Shown: piece by piece, positions 36,241 to 44,663 of the stretch | Position numbering within the stretch: position 1 is the stretch's first letter | Layout: each line of letters starts with the position of its first letter | From: Antarctobacter heliothermus | GTDB lineage: Bacteria; Pseudomonadota; Alphaproteobacteria; Rhodobacterales; Rhodobacteraceae | Length of the DNA: 64,000 nucleotides | Assembly (NCBI RefSeq): GCF_002237555.1 | Contig: NZ_CP022540.1 | Span: 806,001 to 870,000, forward strand | Direction: 5' to 3' | Notes under the pieces: generated by a model | The model's input: the letters and a program-made list of their open reading frames with translations, nothing else | The model's database searches: none | What the model was told of the DNA's origin: nothing | Program-made: the position numbers and the translations under genes

Positions 36241-37815
36241 TCAGTCCGCGAAAAGATGATCATGCGACACGATCTCTTCGGCGACGCTGGGCGGCACCGT
36301 CAGGAACGTTTCAATCGCCTGCGTATGGGCCACACGCGAATCCGTTTCACGCAAGCTGGAATGATTGTCGAACTTCGCATCCCGGATGCGATCGCTTTCG
36401 TGCAGCAGATCGTTACGAACCGTGGGCAACAACCGCGCCAGCGTGTCCGCTGGTGTCCGGTCCCCGGCAAGACCTGAGCGCATCGCATGACCAACAAGAT
36501 ACTCATCGGAAAAGTGGCACTCGATCTCCAACATCCGGGTCTGCGCCCGGTCGCGGGCGAAATCCTCCAGCAAGTCCAGACTGCCGGGATCCAGACAAAT
36601 CACCAGCCGGTCGGTTTCATAGTAATCATACAGCATCCGCATCAACGCGCGGCGGTGGCGATGCCGTTTGCCCATGGTCGACTGAATGCCCCCCAGATCG
36701 GGTAGCGGACAACTGTCTTCGTTGAACAGGTATTCGATGCAGGGGATGTTGGTCATCTGCTGGATACGGTCGGTCAGCCGTTTGGCCACATGCCATTTCT
36801 TGCAAATCACGATCAACAGCTCGCGCTCGCGCCCCAATGAGCTTTCGGTTTCCCAGAAGCGGGGCGAAAACCGCCGCCCGGTCCGGCCCCGTTCTGTCAA
36901 GAAATTGAACAGCGACCGCCCCTCGTTCGAAATGCGGAATTGCGCCTTTTCAGCCGCATACAGCACGCCGAGGCGGCGGCGCAATTCAGAGGCGTCGGTG
37001 CTGATCTTGCGGGCGAACAGATAGTCCTGACTCAACAGCAGGTCGTAGTGATCGTTGTAGAAACTGACCGGCATCCCGTAGTCGGTGAACAACAGAAAGG
37101 TCAGCGTGCGGCTTTCGATCTCCTGCCCGGGCACCAAATGGCGCACCAGCGTCTGGAAAAACGTCTCATCCGGAATCCATGTCGACGCAAAGAAACGGAC
37201 CACGTCTCGGCGTTTTTTGACGAATTCAAGAATCGCCTCAATGGTGCGCCGCCGCAGGCACCACCATTGGCTGCCGACCATAACCTCTATGTCCTCGGGG
37301 ATTTTCCGGGTCAGCCCCAGCCGCCTCTGCGCCTCGAACATTGCGTAAAACCGGCGCTTCTGCGTGCGTTCGTTGAACCAGTGACGGTAGACCAGCCGCT
37401 CTTCGCGCCAGCCCGTCTTGATCCAGTCCGACTCGAAGTAGTCAAAGCTTTCGACATAGTCGCACTCGCGTCGATCCAAAAAGCTGTGGGCGTATTCCGC
37501 CGATTTGATCGCCATGCAATCGCCGGACAGCATGTAGAAATGGGTGGCGCGCGGAAAGGCGTCCACCGCCGCCTCGACCGCGTTCAGGGTCGCCCGCACA
37601 AGGCTCCATTCGCCCCAACCGCACTTAATCCGCTTGGCAAAGGCGACATTCGGGTTGTCCTTCAACGCGGCGCGGATACGGCCAAAGGACCCCGCCCCTG
37701 AGCGGGCATCGAAATGGATCGAAATATAGTCGCCCACAGCGGTCAGGCTCTGCGCCTGTTTGATGATGGCGTCAGGATCTTTGTGGCACAGCAGGATGAA
37801 GGCAACTTTTGCCAT
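36241..37815 (-). CDS. GT14 (beta-1,6-N-acetylglucosaminyltransferase-like) protein, second paralogue
   Basis: Protein of 524 residues. The N-terminal GT14 domain (about 1-290) parallels that of the gene at 11956: MAKVAFILLCHKDP, YMLSGDCMAIKSAE, VGSQWWCLRRRTI, IPDETFFQTLVRHL, and IESRTLTF followed by FYNDHYDLLLSQDYLFARK. The C-terminal half (LLIVICKKWHVAKRLTDRI, DRLVICLDPGSLDLLEDFA) looks like a Rossmann-type domain unlike that of the first paralogue. The ATG at 37815 is chosen because the family's N-terminal strand starts there. It is divergent from a sulfotransferase gene. Confidence 0.82.
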   Translation of the reverse strand: MAKVAFILLCHKDPDAIIKQAQSLTAVGDYISIHFDARSGAGSFGRIRAALKDNPNVAFAKRIKCGWGEWSLVRATLNAVEAAVDAFPRATHFYMLSGDCMAIKSAEYAHSFLDRRECDYVESFDYFESDWIKTGWREERLVYRHWFNERTQKRRFYAMFEAQRRLGLTRKIPEDIEVMVGSQWWCLRRRTIEAILEFVKKRRDVVRFFASTWIPDETFFQTLVRHLVPGQEIESRTLTFLLFTDYGMPVSFYNDHYDLLLSQDYLFARKISTDASELRRRLGVLYAAEKAQFRISNEGRSLFNFLTERGRTGRRFSPRFWETESSLGRERELLIVICKKWHVAKRLTDRIQQMTNIPCIEYLFNEDSCPLPDLGGIQSTMGKRHRHRRALMRMLYDYYETDRLVICLDPGSLDLLEDFARDRAQTRMLEIECHFSDEYLVGHAMRSGLAGDRTPADTLARLLPTVRNDLLHESDRIRDAKFDNHSSLRETDSRVAHTQAIETFLTVPPSVAEEIVSHDHLFAD

Positions 37816-37945
37816 TTTGGTGATCAATCGCCCCAATTTAGCCCGATTGTTTATGTTGATAGTGATGAAGACCTGTTGAATAAACCTGCTTTGCCGGGAA
37901 TTTTTCCCCGTCATACCGGCAGCGGGGACCAAAGGGGTAATAAAT
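37816..37945. promoter_or_regulatory. Shared promoter interval of the GT14 and sulfotransferase genes
   Basis: These 130 bases separate divergent start codons and are clearly more A+T rich than the flanking genes, with many TTTA, ATAAA and TTAT tracts. No specific box stands out. A ribosome site AAGGGG lies before the sulfotransferase ATG. Confidence 0.45.
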
Positions 37946-38761
37946 ATGGGATTTCCGGGCACTTGGATGACCGAGAGCGAAAGCGTCGTGTACCGCGTCG
38001 TGCCGAAATGCGCCTGCTCGACGATCGGACAGATCCTGTATTATTCCGACCACGGCACTTTTTTTGACGGCGACATTCACGACGCGCAGAACGGCCTGCA
38101 CAAATGGGCGCTGGAGGCCAGCCAACCCATCATCACAGCCAATGTCAAGACACGCTCAGCCTATGCGTTTACCTGCGTGCGCAACCCCTACACCCGCATC
38201 CTGTCCAGCTTTTTTGACAAGATCTGCGGCATCCAGCGCAACGGCAAACGCTATCGCGGCAACCTTGTGCCGCTGCTGATCCAGAAGTACGGGATCGAGG
38301 TGGGCGACGCCCCAGATTTCGAGTTTGACCAGATCCGCAGCTTTCGCCGGTTTCTGCTGTTCGCCCGCGACACCATCCGCTGGCGCCGCCCGATGGAGCC
38401 GGACATTCACTGGTCCGGCATGTCCGGCCATGTGGGCACCTTTATCGTCAACGGTGGCCTCTACAACAAGATCGTCTGGACAGAGACGTTTGACGAGGGA
38501 ATGCAACAAGTGCTGGACAATATCCAAACGCGGCACCCAGTCGATCTATCGGCAATCCCCCGGTTCAACGAATCCGAAGGTCACGGACCGAAACGCGCAC
38601 ATCCGGTCGAAGATTATTTCGACGACATGTCGATGCACCTGATCAAGGAAATGTACGGCCGCGATTTCGATCTGTTCAAATACGACTTCGACAATCCGGG
38701 CAACAAGCTGCCCATCGGCGAGATCGATCTGGATGAGGTCCACGCCAAACTGGGCGACTGA
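37946..38761 (+). CDS. Sulfotransferase family 2 (HNK-1/chondroitin type) protein
   Basis: Protein of 271 residues. The 5'-phosphosulfate loop is VPKCACSTIGQIL (about 18-30) and the 3'-phosphate motif is CVRNPYTRILSSFFDKI (about 78-94), both features of PAPS-dependent carbohydrate sulfotransferases. There is no signal peptide or membrane segment, so action on cytoplasmic glycan intermediates is likely (inference). It is divergent from the GT14 gene, repeating the GT14 plus sulfotransferase association at 12-15 kb. Confidence 0.87.
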   Translation: MGFPGTWMTESESVVYRVVPKCACSTIGQILYYSDHGTFFDGDIHDAQNGLHKWALEASQPIITANVKTRSAYAFTCVRNPYTRILSSFFDKICGIQRNGKRYRGNLVPLLIQKYGIEVGDAPDFEFDQIRSFRRFLLFARDTIRWRRPMEPDIHWSGMSGHVGTFIVNGGLYNKIVWTETFDEGMQQVLDNIQTRHPVDLSAIPRFNESEGHGPKRAHPVEDYFDDMSMHLIKEMYGRDFDLFKYDFDNPGNKLPIGEIDLDEVHAKLGD

Positions 38762-38791
38762 TCGCCGCCCTGCCCGTTGCGGCGCGGCAGC

Positions 38792-39241
38792 TCAGCCTTC
38801 CAGTGCCGTGATCATATCGACGCGGGTGCCGTGGCGTCCGCCTTCAAAGGCGGTTTCCAGAAAGGCGTCGACGATTTCCAGCGCCAGCCCCTCACCGACA
38901 ACGCGCGCACCCAGCGACAGGATCTGCGCGTCATTGTGGGCACGGATCATGCGCGCCGAAAACGGGTCAGAGCAGACACCGCAGCGAACGCCAGCCACCT
39001 TGTTGGCGGCCATCATGATGCCCTGCCCAGTACCGCAAAGGATGATGCCCAGACTGCAATCGCCGGAGGCTACCCGACGCGCCGCCGCAGCGCCGTGTTC
39101 GGGGTAATGGGTGCTTTCGGGGGTGGTCGGCCCGATATCCACCGCCTCCCAGCCTTTGGCCTCGATGTGTTTTGCGATGGCCTGCCGCAGGTCAATGGCG
39201 GCATGGTCGCTGGACAGGACAATACGTTTTGTGTCGGTCAT
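38792..39241 (-). CDS. rpiB: Ribose-5-phosphate isomerase B
   Basis: LacAB/RpiB-family isomerase of 149 residues, interconverting ribose-5-phosphate and ribulose-5-phosphate in the pentose phosphate pathway. SSDHAAIDLRQ is the N-terminal signature and C69 in GIILCGTGQGIM is the catalytic cysteine. ADPFSAR-type SDPFSARMIRAHNDA carries phosphate-binding residues. The start at 39241 gives normal family length; the longer frame upstream is unsupported. Confidence 0.95.
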   Translation of the reverse strand: MTDTKRIVLSSDHAAIDLRQAIAKHIEAKGWEAVDIGPTTPESTHYPEHGAAAARRVASGDCSLGIILCGTGQGIMMAANKVAGVRCGVCSDPFSARMIRAHNDAQILSLGARVVGEGLALEIVDAFLETAFEGGRHGTRVDMITALEG

Positions 39242-39335
39242 GGTGGCTTGGTTCCGATTTCCGGGCTGTCTGGGGTTTGCGGCAGCCTCTATCATGGCCT
39301 TGGCCCGCATGCCCAGCCAAAGTGACCCGGCGCCC

Positions 39336-39926
39336 TTAGCCCAAGTCTGCAGACGGAATGATAGGAAAAAACTGGCCACCGGACCACACTCCAAACCAGC
39401 CGTCATGGTGAACCCCCAGATCGACCAACCGGTAAAAACTCTTGCGATCTATCAGCGCCTCAAGGTTGGCTCGGACCAGCACATAGGGGGACGGCTCTCC
39501 CGTTTCGGGGTCGCGCTCTACCCGGATCGGATGCTCTGGCCCCGCCGCCGCCAGATCGCCAACGTGGGTCTCAAAAGTCAGGATCTGCGACTCACCTTCG
39601 CCCTCCGACTCAAAGTCCACCGCCACAAACGGTGCATCATCGACGGTAATTCCGACCTTTTCGACCGGAGTGACCAGAAAATAATCATCGCCATCTTTAC
39701 GCAGGATCGATGAGAAAAGTCGCACCAGCCCGAATCTGCCGATTGGCGTGCCAAGGTAGAACCAGGTGCCATCCCGGGCGATCCGCATGTCCAGATCACC
39801 GCAAAAGGGCGGATTCCACTTGTGCACGGGCGGCAGTCCCCGGCCTTTCCCCGCCGCGCGCGCCGAGGCTGCAAGCCCCTCTGCCGATGGGGTCACGAGA
39901 TTTTGTCCACTCATAGTTTTTGCCAT
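39336..39926 (-). CDS. DUF1285 domain-containing protein
   Basis: Protein of about 196 residues without signal peptide or membrane segment. [26 protein letters not shown] and [17 protein letters not shown] match the DUF1285 family that is common in alpha- and gammaproteobacteria; the function is unknown. The start could be ATG 39926 or 39914; GAGAGGAGA lies immediately before the first. It is divergent from moxR by 57 bases. Confidence 0.83.
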   Translation of the reverse strand: MAKTMSGQNLVTPSAEGLAASARAAGKGRGLPPVHKWNPPFCGDLDMRIARDGTWFYLGTPIGRFGLVRLFSSILRKDGDDYFLVTPVEKVGITVDDAPFVAVDFESEGEGESQILTFETHVGDLAAAGPEHPIRVERDPETGEPSPYVLVRANLEALIDRKSFYRLVDLGVHHDGWFGVWSGGQFFPIIPSADLG

Positions 39927-39983
39927 TCTCCTCTCAGTAGATACATAGTTACCCAAAGAGATAGCATGAAGTGGAGAGTTATC

Positions 39984-41003
39984 ATGTCCGATCACGCCGG
40001 TTCGACCGAGGATCTCGTCGCCGAGATCGAGGCGCTTGAAGACAAGCTGGCCCGCGCCAAGCAGTCGATCACCGCGCGGTTCATCGGCCAGGAACGGGTC
40101 GTCGACCTGACGCTTTCCGCGCTGCTGTGTGGCGGTCACGCCCTGCTGATCGGCCTGCCCGGCCTTGGCAAGACGCGGCTTGTGGAAACGCTGTCGAAGG
40201 TCATGGGGTTAAATGGCAACCGCGTGCAGTTCACACCTGACCTGATGCCCGCCGATATTCTGGGCTCTGAGGTGTTGGAAACCGGCACCGACGGCACTCG
40301 CGCGTTCAAATTTATCGAAGGCCCGATTTTCTGCCAGCTGTTGATGGCGGATGAGATCAACCGCGCCTCCCCCCGAACCCAGTCGGCGCTGTTGCAGGCG
40401 ATGCAGGAAAAGCAGGTCACCGTCGCCGGGCAGACTCGCACGCTGGAAGCACCGTTTCATGTGCTGGCCACACAGAACCCGATCGAACAGGAAGGCACCT
40501 ACCCGCTGCCCGAGGCGCAGCTTGACCGCTTTTTGGTGCAGATCGACGTGGCCTATCCCGACCGCGCGACAGAGCGCGATATCCTGCTGGCCACCACCGG
40601 CACCGAAGAGGCGCAGTCACATGGCGTCTTTACCGGGCCGGAACTGATCGCCGCTCAGCACCTGTTGCGGCGGATGCCGGTGGGCGATGCCGTGGTCGAG
40701 ATGATCCTAGATCTGGTTCGCGCCTTTCGCCCCGATGATCCCTCTGCGCCTGAGCGGGTCAAGGACATCGTTGCTTGGGGTCCCGGTCCGCGCGCCGCGC
40801 AGGCGCTTATGCTGACCGTACGCGCCTGCGCGCTATTGCAAGGGCGGCTGGCCCCCTCTCCGGAGGACGTGTTGAACATGGCCAAACCCGTTCTGGTGCA
40901 CCGCATGGCGCTGTCCTTCTCGGCCCGTGCGCGGGGTGAAGATTTGGGCGCGTTGATTGACGAGGTTGCCGCAGGTCTGCGCCCCGCTGAGGCCGCAGCG
41001 TGA
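39984..41003 (+). CDS. MoxR-family AAA+ ATPase
   Basis: Hexameric chaperone-like ATPase of 339 residues. Walker A is GLPGLGKT (57-64), Walker B is [12 protein letters not shown] (about 122) and the sensor region is [26 protein letters not shown], all diagnostic of the MoxR RavA-like branch. It usually works with VWA- or DUF58-proteins to mature or insert metal-cofactor enzymes or envelope complexes. The start at 39984 has GGAGAG upstream. It overlaps the DUF58 gene by four bases and opens a four-gene operon. Confidence 0.93.
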   Translation: MSDHAGSTEDLVAEIEALEDKLARAKQSITARFIGQERVVDLTLSALLCGGHALLIGLPGLGKTRLVETLSKVMGLNGNRVQFTPDLMPADILGSEVLETGTDGTRAFKFIEGPIFCQLLMADEINRASPRTQSALLQAMQEKQVTVAGQTRTLEAPFHVLATQNPIEQEGTYPLPEAQLDRFLVQIDVAYPDRATERDILLATTGTEEAQSHGVFTGPELIAAQHLLRRMPVGDAVVEMILDLVRAFRPDDPSAPERVKDIVAWGPGPRAAQALMLTVRACALLQGRLAPSPEDVLNMAKPVLVHRMALSFSARARGEDLGALIDEVAAGLRPAEAAA

Positions 41004-41878
41004 CAGCCACCGTCGCCCACCTGCGCACCCGCGCGCAAGAAGAGGCCGGGCGCTTTCCCGCGCTGCTGGCCCGTGCTGAACATCTGGCGGGCACCGTCCT
41101 TTTGGGCGAACACGGGCGACGGCGCTCTGGTCTGGGCGATGATTTCTGGCAATATCGCCCGTTGCAGGCGGGCGATAGCTATCGATCCATCGACTGGCGG
41201 CGCTCGGCCCGTGGGGATGAGCAATTTGTGCGGGAACGCGAATGGCAGATCGCACAAAGTGTGCAAATCTGGGTCGATCCCGGCGCCTCTATGCGCTTTT
41301 CCAGCCACAAGAACCTGCCGACCAAGGCAGATCGCGCGCGTCTGGTGGCGCTGGCAGCCAGCATCCTGCTGATCCGTGGCGGTGAACGCGTTGGCCTGAC
41401 CGGTTGGCGACTGCCTCCCCGCCGCGGTGATTTGCAGACCCTGCGGCTGGCCGAGATGTTCGCCGAAGACGGCGAAGACGATTACGCCGCCCCTGAAGCG
41501 CGCGGTATGTTGCCCAACGCCAAGGCGCTGTTTGTCTCCGATTTCCTCAGCGATGTCGAACCCGTAGAGGCGGCGCTGACCAAGGCGGCAGACCGCGGTG
41601 TGCGCGGCGTGTTGTTACAGGTACTGGACCCTAGCGAAGAGGCGTTCCCCTTTGACGGGCGCACCATATTTGAAAGTGTAAACAAGACGATGCGCCACGA
41701 GACGCTCAAGGCCGGCGACCTGCGTGAAACCTATTTGCAACGGTTGGCAGAGCGCAAAGCGCGGCTGGACGCGATCTGTCGCGTAACCGGCTGGCAGCAT
41801 TTCACCCATCACACGGACCAGACCGCGCAATCCGCCCTTCTTTGGGTGTATCGCGCTCTGGACGGGAGCCAAGGATGA
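41000..41878 (+). CDS. DUF58 domain-containing protein
   Basis: Protein of 292 residues with the DUF58 (VWA-like) core: EHGRRRSGLGDDFWQYRPLQAGDSYR and IDWRRSARGDEQFVREREWQ are the family signatures. The rest resembles a VWA fold with a partly conserved metal-ion-dependent adhesion motif (WVDPGASMRF). It starts with GTG inside the moxR stop and is overlapped by the next gene's ATGA, so it is tightly coupled to both. It is the presumed client adaptor of the MoxR ATPase. Confidence 0.92.
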   Translation: MTATVAHLRTRAQEEAGRFPALLARAEHLAGTVLLGEHGRRRSGLGDDFWQYRPLQAGDSYRSIDWRRSARGDEQFVREREWQIAQSVQIWVDPGASMRFSSHKNLPTKADRARLVALAASILLIRGGERVGLTGWRLPPRRGDLQTLRLAEMFAEDGEDDYAAPEARGMLPNAKALFVSDFLSDVEPVEAALTKAADRGVRGVLLQVLDPSEEAFPFDGRTIFESVNKTMRHETLKAGDLRETYLQRLAERKARLDAICRVTGWQHFTHHTDQTAQSALLWVYRALDGSQG

Positions 41879-44637
41879 CCCTTTTCGGCCTGATCGGTTT
41901 CACGACCCCCTGGCTCTTGCTGGGGTTGCTTGCCCTGCCGATCCTCTGGATCATCCTGCGCGCCGTGCCACCCGCGCCAATCCGGCGGATGTTTCCCGGC
42001 GTGGTCCTACTGCTGGGCCTCAAGGATGAGGAACAGGTCACGGATCGCACGCCTTGGTGGCTGTTGCTGCTGCGGATGCTGGCGGTGGCGGCGGTGATTA
42101 TCGGGCTGGCGGGGCCTGTGCTGAACCCCGACAACGATGGAGAGGTCGCAGGCGATGCGCCGCTGCTGGTTGTGATGGATGCCAGTTGGGCCTCTGCCGC
42201 CGATTGGCGCGGGCGAATGATCGCGCTGGACGGGCTGTTGGCCGAGGCCGGGCGCGACACGCGCCCCGTGGCGCTGATGCGATTGACGGACCCCGAACCG
42301 GTGCAATTCCTCAGCGCCGATGTTTTGCGCACGCGCCTGTCGGGCATTCAGCCAGAGCCGTGGCAGCCCGACGCCGAAAGCACGGAACGCGCCATCGGCT
42401 TTCTGCCCGACACGCGGTTCGACACCTACTGGATGTCCGACGCGCTTGACCGCGAAGGCCGCACACCGCTGTTGGCCGCCTTGGAAGCCAAAGGCCGGGT
42501 GACAGTGTTCGAGGCCCCCCGCACGCTCTATGCGCTGGAACCGGCGCAGGTGTCCGAGGGCAATCTGCTGATCACCGCGCGCCGCCTACGCGAAGGCGGC
42601 GCCACCGAACTGACCTTGGCTGGCCACGGCAAAGACCCGGCAGGCAACCCGTCGGTCCTGACCCGCAACACGCTGAGTTTTGAGGCTGGGATGCTGGAAA
42701 CCACAACAGAGATTGCCCTGCCCGCCGAATTGCGCGCCCGCATCGAACGGTTTGAGATCGAAGGCACCCGCAGCGCCGGGGCCGTCACACTGCCCGACGA
42801 CAGCCTGCGCCGCCGCGAGGTCGCCCTGATCGCGGGCAGTACGGACCGTGAGGGGCTAGAGCTTCTGTCGCCGCTGCACTACCTGCAAAAGGCTCTGGTT
42901 CCTACCGCCGACCTGCTGGACGGGGCCTTGCTGGACATCCTGCCCGCCAATCCGGACGTGATCATCCTTGCCGATGTGGCGACCCTGTCGGCGGCAGAGG
43001 AAGACGCCGTTCTGGAATGGCTCGACAAGGGCGGGATGCTCTTGCGGTTTGCCGGGCCGCGCCTTGCTGCGTCGGACATCAGCCGCGACCGCGAAGACCC
43101 GTTGATGCCGGTGCGCCTGCGCGCCGGGGGCCGCACCGTGGGCGGCGCGATGAGCTGGGGAGAGCCCAAATCGCTGGCCCCCTTCCCCGCCGAAAGCCCG
43201 TTCTTCGGGCTGGCCGTACCCTCGGACGTCACCGTCAACAGTCAGGTCATGGCACAGCCTGACCCAACGCTGGCCGCGCGCGTAGCGGCGCAACTGTCGG
43301 ATGGCACCCCGCTGGTCACGCGCAAATCGGTGGGACAAGGCCAGATCGTCCTGTTCCACGTCACCGCCAACGCCGAATGGTCGACCCTGCCGCTGTCGGG
43401 CCTCTTTGTGCAGATGCTGGAACGGCTGGCGGTCTCCTCCGCTGCCGCACAGCCAGAGATTGAGGATATGGAAGGCACCGTCTGGCAGCCGATCCGCGTG
43501 CTGGACGCCTTTGGCCGCCCACGTGAGGCCGGCACCCTGCCCGGTGTCGATGGTCCCGCCCTGATCGAGGCCCCACTGGGCCCCGATCTGCGCCCTGGCG
43601 TGTATCAGGGCGAGGATCGCAGCCTTGCCCGCAACGTGGTGACAGCGGACACAGAACTGACGCCGATGATCTGGCCCGAACGCATCCCGGTGCAGGGCAT
43701 CACCCGTCCGCAGGAGAAACCCTTGGCCGGTTGGCTGCTGGCCGGGGCGATTGCGCTGCTGCTGGCCGATGTGATCGCCTCACTGATGCTGTCGGGCCGG
43801 TTGCGCGGCGCGGTGTCGGCGGGTGTCGTTTTGGCGGCGCTGATGCTGGTGCCGCAGGACGGACAGGCGCAAACCGCCGAGGAACGCGCCGCCATCGCCG
43901 CGACCTCGGAGGTGGTTCTGGCCTATGTGATCACCGGCGACGACACGGTCGACGACTTGTCCCTTGCCGGGCTGCGCGGCCTGTCGGAGACGCTGTATTT
44001 CCGCACCTCGGTCGAACCGAACACGCCTGTCGGTGTGAACCTTGAAATCGATGAACTGGCCTTTTACCCGATGATCTACTGGCCGATCACTGCCAGCCAG
44101 CCGACACCGTCCCGTGAGGCCTATGCCAAGCTGAACACCTATCTGCGCACCGGCGGCATGATCGTCTTCGACACCCGCGATGCGGACATCGCCGGGTTTG
44201 GTGCGGCCACCCCGGAAGGCCGCAAGCTGCAACAACTGGCCGCCCCGCTGGACATCCCCCCGCTGGAGCCGGTGCCAGAGGACCACGTCCTGACGCGCAC
44301 CTTTTACCTCTTGCAGGATTTCCCGGGCCGCTACGTCGGGCGCGAGGTCTGGGTAGAGGCCGCGCCGCCGGATGCCGAACTGATCGAGGGCATGCCGTTT
44401 CGCGATCTCAACGACAACGTGACGCCAGTGGTGATTGGTGGCAACGACTGGGCCTCGGCCTGGGCGATGGACGACCGGGGCAACCCGCTGGTCCCGCTAG
44501 GCAGCGGCTTTACCGGCGAACGCCAGCGTGAGATCGCCTACCGCTTTGGTGTAAACCTTGTGATGCATGTTCTGACCGGCAACTACAAATCCGACCAGGT
44601 CCATGTCCCCGCCCTTCTTGACCGTCTGGGTCAATAA
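41875..44637 (+). CDS. DUF4159 domain-containing membrane protein (BatA-like N-terminus)
   Basis: Large membrane-anchored protein of 920 residues. The N-terminus has two hydrophobic segments (TPWLLLGLLALPILWIIL and WLLLLRMLAVAAVIIGLAG), as in BatA-type proteins, followed by a VWA-like region (LLVVMDASWASAADWRGRM). A second pair of membrane segments lies near 615-670 (LAGWLLAGAIALLLADVIA). The C-terminal 210 residues are DUF4159 (ELAFYPMIYWPITASQPTPS ... GGMIVFDTRD). The middle is periplasmic in prediction. It overlaps the DUF58 gene by four bases. Confidence 0.88.
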   Translation: MTLFGLIGFTTPWLLLGLLALPILWIILRAVPPAPIRRMFPGVVLLLGLKDEEQVTDRTPWWLLLLRMLAVAAVIIGLAGPVLNPDNDGEVAGDAPLLVVMDASWASAADWRGRMIALDGLLAEAGRDTRPVALMRLTDPEPVQFLSADVLRTRLSGIQPEPWQPDAESTERAIGFLPDTRFDTYWMSDALDREGRTPLLAALEAKGRVTVFEAPRTLYALEPAQVSEGNLLITARRLREGGATELTLAGHGKDPAGNPSVLTRNTLSFEAGMLETTTEIALPAELRARIERFEIEGTRSAGAVTLPDDSLRRREVALIAGSTDREGLELLSPLHYLQKALVPTADLLDGALLDILPANPDVIILADVATLSAAEEDAVLEWLDKGGMLLRFAGPRLAASDISRDREDPLMPVRLRAGGRTVGGAMSWGEPKSLAPFPAESPFFGLAVPSDVTVNSQVMAQPDPTLAARVAAQLSDGTPLVTRKSVGQGQIVLFHVTANAEWSTLPLSGLFVQMLERLAVSSAAAQPEIEDMEGTVWQPIRVLDAFGRPREAGTLPGVDGPALIEAPLGPDLRPGVYQGEDRSLARNVVTADTELTPMIWPERIPVQGITRPQEKPLAGWLLAGAIALLLADVIASLMLSGRLRGAVSAGVVLAALMLVPQDGQAQTAEERAAIAATSEVVLAYVITGDDTVDDLSLAGLRGLSETLYFRTSVEPNTPVGVNLEIDELAFYPMIYWPITASQPTPSREAYAKLNTYLRTGGMIVFDTRDADIAGFGAATPEGRKLQQLAAPLDIPPLEPVPEDHVLTRTFYLLQDFPGRYVGREVWVEAAPPDAELIEGMPFRDLNDNVTPVVIGGNDWASAWAMDDRGNPLVPLGSGFTGERQREIAYRFGVNLVMHVLTGNYKSDQVHVPALLDRLGQ

Positions 44638-44663
44638 AACTGGGCCAATAAGCGAGAGCAGAG

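Noticed and set aside
39822..39983. Longer start for the MoxR gene
   Set aside because: The upstream part is antisense to the DUF1285 gene start and lacks a ribosome site; ATG 39984 has GGAGAG.
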